Source: Puccinia triticina
Taxonomy: Eukaryota > Basidiomycota > Pucciniomycetes > Pucciniales > Pucciniaceae
Direction: 5' to 3'
NCBI RefSeq assembly: GCF_026914185.1
Contig: NC_070571.1
Location: forward strand, 1,736,001 to 1,800,000
Length of the DNA stretch: 64,000 nt
Within the stretch, counting starts at the first letter, position 1. The number at the start of each line of letters is the position of its first letter. Below are positions 44,502 through 55,839 of the stretch, in pieces. Position numbers and translations under genes: made by a program. Under the pieces are notes generated by a model. It was not told where the DNA came from. It saw nothing but the letters and a program-made list of their open reading frames with translations, and ran no database searches.

Positions 44502-47500
44502 ATGGACAGACGAAGACAGGATATCGAGGACAAGCGAGCCAAACTTGGTGTGTCCGCTGCTGCTCCCTCTCGCCTTTTTTTTCTTATTTTGTTTTCCTGA
44601 CCAAACCCCTTGATGTTTCAGCGGAACTGCGAAAGGCGAGAGAGGAGCGAAGAACCAGGTTACAGGAGGAACGTGGTGCAGGATCCACCGTAGGCCAGAT
44701 CGACAACTTTCATGGGCAACCTCAATCCACCGGTGCCGGCTAATCTATACTTGTGATATTTGTAGACACCCATCAACACTGGCGTCCAGAATCCGCGGCC
44801 CACCCGGGCTGAAATCGACTCTCTGGTATCCGATCTATTGAGCCCCGCTGGAGGACCTGCATCAGCTTCATCAGGCGTTGGCTCGCCAGCTCCCAATACA
44901 CCATATGCTGCCACGAGCGCCAACACCGCAGGAAAATCTACAAGTGGTGGACGGTTCAGTTTTGGACGACGATCGAGTCAAGGAAGTCATTCCGGTGGTC
45001 AGATCACCTCCTCAGATATCGACAATCTCCCGTCTCAACTGGTCCCACCATCTGAACCTCAAGATACCGGAAGTGTCACAGGCGCGTACGTCCAGTTCAA
45101 ACCTCGTTCCCTTCACCTGTAGTGTTCTCCATCTCGACTACTGACTTTTTCACGACCTTTTTTTTTCTTTGTGATCAACAATAGATCTCCTCTCTCAGCA
45201 TTACCAAGCTTTACCAATTCATCCCAAGACTTGTACGAGATTGCCCCAAAAGTTAGCTGATACCTATCGAGCACCCACAAATCATCTACGCCTCAAACAC
45301 CAATGACCTGATCCTCGATCGCTCTTGCAATTTGACTGCAGCCACGACTTTTATACAATAAATCCGTCCAAACCCACTCGATCTCGGTCGGCCCGGGCCC
45401 CTCAGGATCGACCGTGTCCAATGGCGATGGAAATCAATCGATCACAAATCCCAACGAAGATGAACTGAGGCTTAAACTCATCAAAGAACTCGAAGTTGAA
45501 CGAAAAAAATTGGAACAGGAAATTAAGGACGAACAACGTCGGATAGAGAAGGAGATGGAAGAGGACAGGTTAAGAGGTTTTTCTTCCATTGCTTCACTGT
45601 TTTTTTCGTACTCGCTCTCCATTACTGCAAGTGCTCAGAGAAGATTCATTTTAAACTTGTGATTTTAGGTTTGGATCCAAGGACGCTAGCCACAATTTAC
45701 TCGGATGCAGAGTTCAACGACTTTCTGGAATCGTCCTCCAAGATCATACAACGTGCACTATCTGATGGCTACGATTATCTAAAAGACTATTCTGTGAATT
45801 TCGGGGATGAAGATGGAATGTTGGCCATCTTCTCTCTCATTTGTTCTGCTTACAGAGTGTCCGCTGAGCTCAATCTTTTCTACTTTTTATCTGACCCCAA
45901 ATTCAGGGATGATCGTGAAGGCAAACGTGTCAAGCGGAGTTGCGAGTTTTATGAAGAAAAACTTTTGAAAAATCGTAGCGTGACCGATTTAGATTGGTCC
46001 ACAAAAGTCGGCCCACTTCTATTCTAAGCCAAGAAGAAGAAGAAAAACGCATTCGAGAGGCTGATTTTTCTCCTCCGATGGACAGAACCCGGAACTCAGT
46101 TTGGCTTCATATAACAAAAATCCGAGTGGGATCAATGAACCCGATGGTCTTGTATGTGTTTGGAACTTGCATCTCCTTGACCGTCCGGAGTACACATTTC
46201 ATTCTCAGGTAAAGCCAGAAATCAACTTTCAATGATCTCCACTTCAAATGAACTAACACGGAATTTTGACATTCTGTTTGGATAGTCCGATGTCCTTTCT
46301 GCCACGTTCTCGCCATTTCATCCTAACCTGGTTATAGGTGGTACTTACTCCGGTCAGATCTTGATTTGGGATATCCGGCATCGCAAACAGTTACCAGTCT
46401 TGAAGACTCCACTATCTTCTTCTGGTCACACTCATCCGGTTTACTCAACGTCAATCATCGGCACTCAGAACTCGCACAACTTGATCTCAGTTTCCACTGA
46501 CGGTACGATTTGCTCGTGGGCCTTGGATATGTTGGCTCAACCCCAAGACCTCATCGAAGTCTTGAATCCTACTCACCATCGGACGGATGAGATGAGTCCT
46601 ACCTGTTTTAGTCTTCCGGAAAATGAAATCAACACGATTTGGTTCGGAACCGAGGAGGGGAACGTGTATGAAACCAACCGGTTCGATCGCGCTGGGATGA
46701 AATCGGGATTGATTCAGAGCTTGGTTTACAAAGGCCATTCGGGACCCGTTCTGGGGATCGATTTTCACCCGCTGAGTGGCCCGGTGGATTTCAGCGACCT
46801 GTTTCTAACTTGCGGAGTGGTATGAAAATCTTCCTCTGCCTAAATTAATTTTGATCATCAAGGGCTCAAGGCAGATGGATTTTGATTAGTGTTGATTGCT
46901 TTTTTCCAGGACTGGACGGTCAAACTATGGAGACCCAAAGGAAACGATAAGAAAGCCGACCAGCCAGCTGAGCCTGTCCCGGCGAGTCGCCAGCCACGTA
47001 TCAGCAACACAACTTCCAGTGCAAAACCTAATTCAACCGCTCCCCGGGCCACAATTATCGCTCCGATATACTCGTTTGAAGAGGCTGATGATTATATCTT
47101 CGACGTCAAGTGGCACCCCTGTCACCCCGCTATGTTCGGAACTGTGGATGGCTCGGGGAAGTTCAACTTGTGGAACTTGAATTCAGATACTGAAGTAGGC
47201 CAAGCTTATCTTATTTATCCCTCATTTGTATTCTCTCGTTTTTAACATCGCCTTCATTTTATTTATTTTTCTTAGGTCCCGACTGTTTCAATCTACACAA
47301 ATCCTTCCCAACCTAGAGGATTGAATAAACTTGCATGGGACAAACGAGAGGGTAAGAAGGTATCAATGGGTAGCATTGATGGTCGAGTTTATGTTTATGT
47401 AAGTCGCGTGTGCTCTCTTCTCACTCCAATGGCACTTTTCAAGAAGAGGTCTTGGATGCTCGCTAAAGCTATGCGTGTTTTTGCTTTCTTTGTGGCTACC

Positions 47501-47623
47501 TGTCTTCAGGATATCGGTGAGCTTGCTTTACCCAAAGAAAACGAATGGGACCAAATGAGGAAAACGTTTGGGAACTTGATGGGTACTAGTAATAATGGAA
47601 TCAGCGCCTTAGACGTCCGCTAA
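44502..47623 (+). CDS. Cytoplasmic dynein intermediate chain, 721 aa, 12 exons
   Basis: Exons are 44502-44547, 44622-44689, 44766-45085, 45185-45251, 45342-45576, 45669-45819, 45907-46006, 46086-46208, 46286-46819, 46910-47194, 47276-47398 and 47510-47623, 2166 nt in total, in frame. The N-terminal coiled coil MDRRRQDIEDKRAKLAELRK is the p150-glued binding helix. A Ser/Gly-rich linker follows, then LLYNKSVQT, a charged coiled coil, the IIQRAL and YDYLKDYSV segments, KNRSVTDLDWSTK and a WD40 propeller (PDGLVCVWNLHLL, GGTYSGQILIWDIR, ISVSTDGTICSWAL, DWTVKLWRP, DGSGKFNLWNL). It links the dynein heavy chain to dynactin for minus-end microtubule transport. The intron at 45820-45906 is optional: it is 87 nt, open in frame, with a weak donor. 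Confidence 0.92.
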
Positions 47624-48044
47624 TCCGCCCACCAACTCACATAGAAGCCCCGCTTGTATTCTGCTACCATTCTCACAAGATATCCTAGCGATTTAGACAC
47701 GAATGATTTGCTTTCTTTGTGTCTGCCACTGTGTGTTGTTATGATCTGGATGCTTTAAGTCTTTCACGCCAACACCGATGTTGGGATTCCTTAGCTGAAT
47801 AGTTTACGGGGCTGCATCTGTTGTTGTATGTACATTTTCCTTTGTCTTGCATGCAGATCTTGATTTAGCCCATCGAGAAAAAAGACGAAGTCGTTATTGG
47901 ACAATGCTTGGTAGAAAGACAAAGTGTTTGCCTTTTTTTTATCCGCGCACCCTTTTGGCCCCCATCTTGACAGTTGGCCGAGAATCTTTTCAGTTTACCT
48001 TAATGGGACTACTTATAATAGACCTAAATTTGGGACAACATTTA
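47624..48044. other. 3' region of the dynein gene, no other gene
   Basis: Untranslated and intergenic sequence. No exon was recognised. Confidence 0.4.
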
Positions 48045-48240
48045 GGGTGTTCAAAGTTGACTTGCATAAAACCATAACACCATTAAATCATAAAATTTTA
48101 AGCTGAAAAAATATGTTGCACCCAAGCACTCAAATTAGAGCAACATTTCTAGAATGGTACATATGAAATCATCACTTGAAAGTTTTATGATTTTATGATT
48201 TTATGCATTGGAAATTTTATGATTTCAACTTTGAACACCC
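48045..48240. mobile_element. Fold-back MITE, 196 bp, TTA flanks
   Basis: The termini GGGTGTTCAAAGTTGA and the inverse of TCAACTTTGAACACCC pair, with TTA on both sides (48042-48044 and 48241-48243). AT-rich interior with repeated ATTTTATGATT. Related in style to the fold-back elements at 54838 and 55975, whose ends start TGGTGTTCAAAATTGC or TGGTATTCAAAATTGC. Confidence 0.7.
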
Positions 48241-48559
48241 TTATTCATGAACATCTCCCACAAGAAGGCTGTCTACCAAAGGATAACAGAAGGGAAACCT
48301 AAGCTGGATAAGCTCAGAGATATAGTACTGAATTATTATATTCCACTGATAGAGTATGTCCTGCAGTAATGTTTTGCCAATGGGCTCACAAAGTACCAAA
48401 TGAACCAAACTTAACTAAGTCCCTCCCAAGGGAGGCCAAAGGCCTCCCTCTGGGAGGGACTTGTGCCTGAGAGAATTGCCAATAATCCTTACTTTTTTAT
48501 GCTAAGGCCCCTGCATGGTGCCGTCTTGGTGTAATCACCCTGTACATTTACACTTAGAC

Positions 48560-49553
48560 TAAGGCTGTAACCCAAACCCATGCCCCGGGGTCCAGGGTTT
48601 GGGATGGACTCTGGCCATGCCCCGAACCCCGGGGCATGATGAACATGCTGGAGGGGGGGGGGGAGCATGCGGAAATGGCACATGATTGAGGTTTTTAAGT
48701 TTTTATTGGGCTGCTTGTAGTCGTGTATGCAGAGTATTGGCCATTGGGTGTCTATGTACAATGTAGTTTGTGTTTATATGAGTGAAAAGGAGACAAGATG
48801 AGCGATAAAAGTGGCTATAAGGGCCCACCAAAGACCTGATACCAGTCCTTGATGCACAAAAGCTGCTTGATGCTGCTTGGTACCAAGGCAGATCGCTGCC
48901 AAGAAACAACACGTCGGCCTTTTGAAAACACGCGCTCGGAGGAGCAGCTTGTCGCAGGAATAGCAAGGAAGTGTCGCGCCATCAACGCCAACTGGGGGTA
49001 AGTTTTTTGTTGTGTACGCCAGTAGTCGAGTATCTTGATTCCTTCAGGTTCAGGATCTTCATTCAAATAGCGAGATATCTCGGCTTGAATTTCGGGTCTT
49101 ATCTCTCTTCAACTTAGCCCCACAGATTCGCCCGGTTTTCTGGACGACTTGACAGATGACGACATTTTTGGAAGACTCGATGAAGTGGTTCCAGACCCAA
49201 CTTCTCTTCAACATCTGACTGCTGGTGGTAGCTTTGCCATCGCTATTGGAGACATTGATTATGCGTTCTTCTTCATTGTCAATTTCAACCACTTTTGCCG
49301 ACTTGGAATTTCGTGAATTTCGATCAGGAGGTGGGGAGCGATCAGGTTCCTTGCGCTTTGGCGGCATGACAGACTGTCCGATGTTGCTGACTGAGTGGCA
49401 AATCCTTCTGAAGGCCAGCCAGGCCAGGGGCCCATCGGACATCATGAAAAATGGCTGGTATGCCTCGGGGCTTGGGGCATACTTTGGGAAATTCGGGGTT
49501 CAGGGTGCGGGCTGAGCCTCATGCCCCAATCCGAACCCCGGGTTACAGCCTTA
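48560..49553 (-). mobile_element. hAT deletion derivative, 994 bp, 8-bp TSD
   Basis: The termini TAAGGCTGTAACCC and GGGTTACAGCCTTA are perfect inverted repeats, flanked by a perfect 8-bp duplication ACTTAGAC (48552-48559 and 49554-49561). Subterminal GCCCCGG/CCGGGGC motifs are frequent. The first and last parts of a transposase frame remain, on the minus strand. The TIR shares its first eight bases, TAAGGCTG, with the full-size hAT at 60633. Confidence 0.93.
48815..49445 (-). pseudogene. hAT transposase, N- and C-terminal ends only
   Basis: 49059-49445 encodes the N-terminus from MPPKRKEPDRSP into a BED-type zinc-finger start (RSWVWNHF, CQVV, CGAKLKRDK). 48815-49066 encodes the C-terminal dimerisation region (LNEDPEPEGIKILDYW, HFLAIPATSCSSERVFSKG, KQLLCIKDWY). 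The catalytic middle is missing, with the deletion junction near 49080-49095, so it cannot make an active transposase. Confidence 0.85.
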
Positions 49554-50057
49554 ACTTAGACTCATCAGATGCCTGGCCATCTCCCGCCACCTTTGTGTGC
49601 ATTTTTCTCCTTCCCAAACCCAAGATAGAAGGTGTGTAGTAACCAAAACTTTGGAATCTTGAGTGAACAGGACCAAATGTATGTTTTCACAAAGTTGTTT
49701 GGCAAGGCTGGACATCAGTCCTGGATACCTGTCATTTCTTTTCTTGAGGCAAGTGGATTTGCACTAAAAATGATGTTTTACGGTCCTCAGGCTTGGCTCT
49801 TGCAACCCCCCCACCTTCAATGGGTTATTGTGAGCAAGGAATGAGGAAATGTGATGATCTAAGAGCATCAAAAATTAGACAAGATTCTGGGCTTTCATAA
49901 TATCCAAAAATCTTGGTGAAATCTTTGGAGGTAAGTGAGCTATGGCAACATTTGTTGGAAATGGTGTTTTTAGCCATTCCTCTCAGGCCTAAATTACCAA
50001 TACTGCACAAATCCCTCCGGTGCAGGCACTTTGCTCCCCCACCTTTGGCCTTAGCTA

Positions 50058-50511
50058 CACCACCGGGTCACTTCCTGTGATTGGTGTTGGTTTATCCAGT
50101 CAATCCACGATCTGCATGATCGGGGCATCCAATCACCCCGACTTCGGGTGCAACCTCAAAAATTCAGCCAATTGGCTAAAATTTGGGTAATATGTACACA
50201 AAAGTGTGCAGCTGAAACCAATCTGGTTGGCGCAATGGTTAATCTGCTTGTTAACCTAGGACAGCAAAGAGGTTGTGGGTTCAAGACACACTTTTTGTGC
50301 TTTTGTCCGTTAGCAGGCTGCACAGCTGCAATGCCACAATTGGGGCATGGTTGGGTGAAGGTGGGGGACTCCGTTGTGCCAATGTTTGACCCACCATTCC
50401 CCTTTGAGGATGTTGTGGTTGCAGTGGACCCACGTTGGTCACCAAGCCAGAGTGTGGTTAGCCCAACCATTGAAGCACACTTTGGGCCAATGTCCCAGTT
50501 GCCCGGTGGTG
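50058..50511. mobile_element. TIR element with embedded tRNA-like sequence
   Basis: The termini CACCACCGGG and CCCGGTGGTG are perfect inverted repeats with TA at both sides (50056-50057 and 50512-50513). A second, inverted copy is at 55840-56478. The interior holds a tRNA-like stretch (A-box-like TTGGCGCAATGG at 50227, B-box-like GGGTTCAAG at 50277) plus a Pro-rich open frame with no known family. Confidence 0.7.
50221..50290 (+). other. tRNA-like segment with Pol III A and B box motifs
   Basis: TTGGCGCAATGG fits the A-box consensus and, about 45 nt later, GAGGTTGTGGGTTCAAG fits the B-box and T-arm region. No complete cloverleaf with paired acceptor ends was found, so this is tRNA-derived, not a tRNA gene. 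It is preserved in the second copy (about 56262-56302, minus strand). Confidence 0.5.
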
Positions 50512-50566
50512 TAAGTTTGCAAATGAACCAGCTTCAAGCAAATGATGTCTATATCCAGGAAAACTA

Positions 50567-51024
50567 AGGCCCCATTTGGAGCCAATCACCCCGGGCAAAT
50601 CGGGGTCATGAGAGCTGCACAGGTTGCATGGTTCTGTATGCATGTCAGGTCATGCAGGTCCTGTCACATATACATGACAAGCTGTCCGGATCATGACATG
50701 CAGCTCACATCTCCAACATGTCACATGCACAGTGACTGTGCAGAGGCTTTCACAGACTTGTCAGCTACAGTTCACATACATGAAAGCCAGTCCTGCAAAT
50801 GATGCATGACACAGGGCGCGGGAATTTTTATGTGACATGCAGGACTGTGCAACCTGTATGCCTGTCATGACCCCGGTTTGCCCGGGGTGAATATAATCCA
50901 GGCAATATATGAGTTTTTTTGCATGATATCCTATGTGACATCTGATCAGGTCCGCCAAAACTTGATCAGATGTCACAAGTTTCCAGATTATATCGCGCAA
51001 TTATATCGGCTCCAAACGGGGCCT
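50567..51024. mobile_element. TIR element (AGGCCCCRTTTGGAGCC ends)
   Basis: The left AGGCCCCATTTGGAGCC and the inverse of the right GGCTCCAAACGGGGCCT pair with one mismatch. The interior has inverted ACATGCAGGACTGTGCAACC-like motifs. No exact target duplication, no coding capacity. Confidence 0.6.
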
Positions 51025-51365
51025 AAGTTGTCACCAGACATCAGGTGACATCAAGCAACAATGGCTGTCACTTTTTTTCCAGATCTGGTGCTACCACAAC
51101 TAGGCCACAATGGCCCCTTTGTTTCCTACAGGGGGATGTCCATGTGGCCAACTGTGCAACTGGTGGGTAGCTCATTGGACTCAGGCTGATACCCCTTGTA
51201 GTCTAGTGACAGTTTATTTTTCCTGGTGTATATATAATCCAGCTGTCAGTCAACTCTTTCAAAAACAGGAATTCAGACTTCCAGTCAATCACCCACAATT
51301 CTTCTTTTGGAAAAGTTGGACAATTTCCTTGATGACATTGTTTTTGGTGGAAAAAATGTAGTTAT

Positions 51366-51822
51366 CACCACCCCAAAAAGGATGCCAATGTGCATACATT
51401 GCCATGATCAATACTTTGCTATTACATAGGTCTTACCCAGTCTTACCACCAAGTATAACCTTGTGATACAATCATATAACTGAGATTTAAACATGTTTTT
51501 ACTTGGTTAACTGATCCCATCCCTCCCTACTCTATTGCACATACATCCTGGAAGTGACTTTGGATGATTGTCCAAAATCACTACTGAGCACCCTGGCTCT
51601 ACACTGGAATTATCCAAGTAAGAGAAGCTTTAGAGCATGGCCATAAGCACACATTGCCTTTCTTTTTGGGGTGGTGCCAGGTGTTTGAGGAAGGTAAGAG
51701 GGTTGTTTCAGGAAAGTAAGAGGTGTTTTTGAGGGAAGTAAGATACATATAAGAGTTGTGTTAGAGCAATGTTAGATAGAGCATGGCAATGTGCACTCAT
51801 TGCCATCCTTTTTGGGGTGGTG
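51366..51822. mobile_element. TIR element with CACCACCCC ends
   Basis: Inverted termini of about 40 bp: CACCACCCCAAAAAGGATG then CAATGTG/CATTGCCATG on the left, with the mirror on the right. A third partial copy of the arm lies in the middle (51636-51680). No coding capacity and no clear target duplication. Confidence 0.55.
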
Positions 51823-52056
51823 TATGAAAAACAGGTTGGAGAAAGGTTGCTAATCACCTTTCAAGGAATCCCAACTCTCTCAACACGACGGCTTTTGCCA
51901 GGTCAGACTCGTGTTACAACAGACATCAGCGGCATGGGTTCCGGAGCAGTTCTTTCTGGTTACCTCACCAACGACTTCACAATGTAATTTCAATTGAGAC
52001 TTCAGATCACAACAAGGAAAATACCAACATCCTGGAGATGACCTCTCGAACATATT

Positions 52057-53915
52057 TCAAGCAGTTTGGGATTTCGAGGTGATCTCAACAGCGATTCTAA
52101 AACTTCCCAACAAGCTCGATAGTTGGATCTTTTCAGTCGCACCGGTTGACAATCGATGTCTGCAAATAATGTCAAAGACGCGTGATTAGCAATTATGGGA
52201 ACACCACACTTTTGGTGTAGCAAAATGGAGTTGCAACTCAACTCGATCTGCGATAGTTGGTCAAGAATGTAAATCTGCGCATTTTTCTCGAAGACTATTG
52301 TCCGCAGGTAATCGTATATACCCGAAATGATATCTTGCAGAGCCAAACCATAGTTAATTTTGATGTCTTGAATGCCTAAACAACATAAATGAACAAAGCA
52401 TAAATCGAAATATGAGTCTAACAAAATTATACTAAAAAGGGACATCGAAAGACGACAGATGCGGGACGTACGTTTAAAGCTGGTTTGGAATTCATCATTC
52501 ATCATGCTTTCAACAATTTGCTCTATTTGTTTGGGATGAGGACTGCCAGTACATTCATAGACTGCATCCTCGTCGACTTTGCCATATCCCGAATGGCAGG
52601 CCTTCTCGACGGATCAACATCAGCCGTCCCATTTTCTGATAGTGAGTTAGGAAGAAAAGCAATGACGTCACGAACCTGCATGACATTAAGGACACGGCGC
52701 ATATCGCCCTTGCAGAGGTTTAATAAAGCCTTGCGTCCATCATCTGCGATCTTGACACTATCAATATTAAATGAATCAGGGTCCGGTCAACAGCGTCTTG
52801 CCCTGAATAGGAAGGATCGTTTGCCTCTTGTGTTGATCTCACCTCTCTGCGTCAGCAACGTGTGCAATCCTACGTTCGATTTCTGGATGATCGAGAGGTC
52901 CGAACCTGAACCTGGTGCATCTAGATTGGATGGCGGGATTGATCCGGTTGACATAGTTGCAGATAATACAGAATCTGACATTTTTGGTGTATTGTTCGAT
53001 CACTAGACAGAAGACGGGCGGAAGAAGCCGTGAATGTGAATTTGCGGTATAGATCAATTGACTAGAAGGGTTGGTAAGGCTATCCTACCTCTACGGAGGG
53101 CAGATTGGGCTGCTTGCGTCATCTGGTCTGCTTCGTCAAGGATAATCAACTTGAACCCAGAGCTAAGAATCGCGATTGTGAGCAAGTATCAGATTTTTGA
53201 TTAGTGTGTCTATCTCATTTCACTCTAACCCAAGTGACCAAACAGATCAAGTATTAGATCAAACCTGAACACCATTCGGGCACTTGCAAAGTTCTTGATC
53301 TGTTCGCGCACAACATCGATCCCACGGTCATCACTGGCGTTTAACTGAACACAAGCGCGAAAGAGCGTGTCGGAGAGTCTTGGGAGTCAGTCATATAGAA
53401 CGTGAGAATTTCGATCGATGTTCATGCCAGGTACAGCTCACTTCAAGGATGTTATTTTTGAAACTCATCGGAGTCGAGAATAGTTGTCGGGCAACGGCCA
53501 AGATCGTCGACGTTTTCCCCGTTCCAGGCGGTCCATAAAATAAAAGGTGGGGTAGTTGGTTGGCGGAAATGAACTTTTGAACTTTGTGAATCAATTGAGG
53601 ACCAATGCAAACAACGACAACACGCGAGATTGTAAGTTCTTCAAATCAATTGCGGGACGGGGGTCGAGAGGATGCTACGGACTGGTCTGGATTATGTCTT
53701 GGTGAGACACGACATCGTCCAACGTGCTCGGCCTGTACTTTTCTACCCTACATTAAAGCGATCGGCCATGCGAGAAAATTAGTAAACGATGCAAGCTGGA
53801 GCAGGTGAGATCCTCGGGCTTACCATGGCAGGTGCTCCTTTGAAGCAGGCTTGGATGCATCGTTCGTCGCAAGCTCGGGCTGCTCTCCTTTTTCTTTTCC
53901 CTTTCCTTTGTCCAT
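52057..53915 (-). CDS. Replication factor C subunit 3, 353 aa, 10 exons
   Basis: Minus-strand exons are 53824-53915, 53683-53747, 53581-53442, 53344-53265, 53162-53089, 53002-52843, 52757-52676, 52604-52472, 52375-52243 and 52159-52057, 1062 nt in total, in frame. It is a small subunit of the clamp loader that opens PCNA and loads it onto primed DNA using ATP. Visible are WVEKYRPSTLDDVV, Walker A LLFYGPPGTGKTST, LNASDDRGIDVVR, Walker B IILDEADQM, SALRRVIEQYTKN, sensor 1 in FCIICNYVNRI, the SRC box AIQSRCTRFRF, and CKGDMRRVLN (sensor 2). The N-terminal Lys/Gly-rich MDKGKGKEKG stretch precedes the conserved start. It matches the Rfc3 subunit (S. pombe Rfc3 and S. cerevisiae Rfc3 lineage) best by length and motif set. 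Confidence 0.93.
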
Positions 53916-54572
53916 GGTGATGTTTGAGGTTGACCGTGGATAAAAACTGACCCTTGAATTCGGTGTGTTGAAATTTGTGACTTGGTTGTGAATGAGACTT
54001 GCAAGAACGCGTTAGATCAGGATTGCCCCAACAGAGTGCGGGGCCCGGGCTGGCCCGGGCAGGGGCTAAATTCACGAGTCCCTCGGTTGAGTGCTCCCCC
54101 ACTGCCACTGGCACGACTGGCCTCCAAATGGCTGACAGCTGGAGACACCAATATAAAACTTCACTCTGATCCACGAGATCACCAAACTTTGGGAAGCTAA
54201 CGGCACCATCACTTTTCCATTTAAATAGCAGCATGCCACGTTCAAATTGTCACGAAGAAGTTGTTGTCCGTTGCGGTGGGCAAACTCCACTTTTGGAGCA
54301 CAAGGGTGTCAAGAGGTGGACGTGGAGGAGAAATGCAGACCCAGGATTCCGGTCACAACAGAAGTCACATAAAAGCTGGGTTATCCGCGCAGGTAGCCTA
54401 TTGATCCGCTTGTGTAAAAAAGAAGCCAGACTACAATCCTGTGTAAACTACGAGGTGTGCTATAGTACTATGCATCAAAAAAAAGAAAAGAAAAAACCCT
54501 TTTCGCATGGCTCCTGTGTGTTCCAGCGGAGGGAACTGGCTCAGCACGCTCGAAGACGCAACACGAAAAAAT
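53916..54572. other. Intergenic, no gene seen
   Basis: Between rfc3 and tRNA-Arg. Contains GC-rich GGGCCCGGGC inverted motifs near 54040-54065, perhaps an old transposon end. No exon was recognised. Confidence 0.35.
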
Positions 54573-54667
54573 GAACGCAGCCGGGGTCGAACCGACGATC
54601 TCTCGCTCCCAATGGGAGTACTCATCCTACGTCGAAGGCGAGCGCCTTACCACTGGGCCATGCGTCC
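54573..54667 (-). tRNA. tRNA-Arg (TCG) with intron
   Basis: Minus-strand acceptor GGACGCA pairs with TGCGTTC (one G-U), with a D arm containing CAGTGGTAAGG, anticodon stem CTCGC/GCGAG, loop CTTCGA with anticodon TCG, and T arm GTCGG-TTCGACC-CCGGC. About 24 nt between the anticodon loop and the 3' stem form an intron just 3' of the anticodon, the usual nuclear position. Confidence 0.88.
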
Positions 54668-54837
54668 TTCGGGGATAACCTTGGGAGCCGGGATTTCATT
54701 TTTCATTTGTTTTGCTAGAAGACGTGTCCAAGCCCCGGAAAGTGTGAGACTTGAGTCGATTTTTCATTTGCTGGATAGGAAAAAAACACCTGTCCAAGCC
54801 TCTGTCAGCGGGATTTGAATTTCTCTCACTACAATTA

Positions 54838-54994
54838 TGGTATTCAAAATTGCATAAGATTTTTTTACATAAAATCATAAACTGCAATTTTGGCTGGGAG
54901 ATGTCATTTTAAGTTTTATGCACACTGACATCTCCCAGCCAAAATTGGCTTTATGATTTTATGTAAATAGTGACATATGCAATTTTGAATACCA
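54838..54994. mobile_element. 157-bp fold-back MITE, copy 1
   Basis: Ends TGGTATTCAAAATTGCAT and its inverse with TA on both sides. The two arms pair over most of their length around AATTTTGGCTGGGAGATGTC and its complement. Same length as copy 2 at 55975-56131. Confidence 0.85.
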
Positions 54995-55166
54995 TAAATA
55001 TACATAATTGATAATTTGATGACATGTTGGTAGATTATTCAATTTACCCACCTACTTCGGGGGTTTACAGGGTCCTCTTCCAATCGCACAGAACTTCAAG
55101 CTGGCTAGGGTATGTATGACATCACCTCTGCTGGCATCTTGCCTGTCTGCTTGAAGAGGCTTGAAG

Positions 55167-55810
55167 TAGGGTTCCAATCCGGACCCCAATGATCCGGTGC
55201 TACCCAACCAGATACCAGGTCAAGTCGGGTCACAAGATGGGTCCCAAGATACCGGTTATCCAGTCGCGTATCTGTAAAGCAGAGGAACAGAGGACAGGCA
55301 TTTCATTTATTCAATCCTCTGCTCAAAGTAGCTTTTCCCTGCCCTGAAGCTATTGAAGTCGCCAATCAGGCTGGCGTTTTGAGCGCCTGGAGCCCATTCA
55401 CGGTAGAGTATTGATCCGTCTGCTTGGGCAATCAATCCAAATTTCTTGTACCCTTTGGAGAATGGATCTAATCCACCTTTGGTCTCATTAGGGTTCCGAT
55501 CCGGACCCCGAAGATCCGGTGCTACCCGACCAGATACCAGGTCAAGTCGGGTCACAAGATGGCTCCCAAGATACCGGGTATCCGGTCGCGTATCTGTAAA
55601 GCAGAGGAGCAGAGGACAGGCATTTCATTTATTCAATCCTCTGCTCAAAGTAGCTTTTCCCTGCCCTGAAGCTATTGAAGTCGCCAATCAGGCTGGCTTT
55701 TTGAGCGCCTGGAGCCCATTCACGGTAGAGGATTGATCCTTCTGCTTGGGCAATCAATCCAAATTTCTTGTACCCTTTGGAGAATGGATCTAATCCACCT
55801 TTGGTCTCAT
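55167..55810. repeat. Tandem duplication of a 322-bp unit
   Basis: 55167-55488 and 55489-55810 are near-identical 322-bp units. Each starts with the TIR TAGGGTTCC and ends in the branching-enzyme exon at ggtctcat. The duplication therefore includes the transposon end and the captured exon together. Confidence 0.9.
55345..55488 (-). pseudogene. Glycogen branching enzyme exon fragment, copy 1
   Basis: The minus strand encodes ETKGGLDPFSKGYKKFGLI, then GSILYREWAPGAQNASL and IGDFNSF, the N-terminal CBM48-like part of 1,4-alpha-glucan branching enzyme. Nothing of the catalytic barrel is present. It is cut at 55488 by the second transposon terminus. Confidence 0.85.
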
Positions 55811-55837
55811 CAATTTTTGTCTGCCATTCTTTAAACT
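55667..55837 (-). pseudogene. Glycogen branching enzyme exon fragment, copy 2
   Basis: Same exon as copy 1, extended a little further upstream (FKEWQTKI precedes the ETKGG motif). It is broken on its 5' side by the TIR element starting at 55840. A 1-nt difference from copy 1 lies in the A-P-G-A-Q region (gcgttttg versus gctttttg). Confidence 0.85.
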
Positions 55838-55839
55838 TA

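Larger units (their letters stand above)
48409..50055. mobile_element. Diverged CTAACTTA MITE split by a hAT insertion
   Basis: The left terminus (aaacttaactAAGTCCCTCCC...GGGAGGGACTT then CCTGAGAGAATT) and a degraded right terminus (CCTCTCAGGCC...AATCCCTCCGG...TTTGCTCCCCC, 49978-50055) match the ends of the copy at 3747-4324. The hAT derivative 48560-49553 sits inside. No clear 9-bp TSD survives. Confidence 0.55.

Noticed and set aside
50148..50567. 139-codon frame overlapping a TIR element
   Set aside because: It spans the tRNA-like core and both edges of the mobile element, so it is unlikely to be a gene.
52485..53006. 173-codon plus-strand frame
   Set aside because: Antisense to the rfc3 exons, whose minus-strand motifs are complete.
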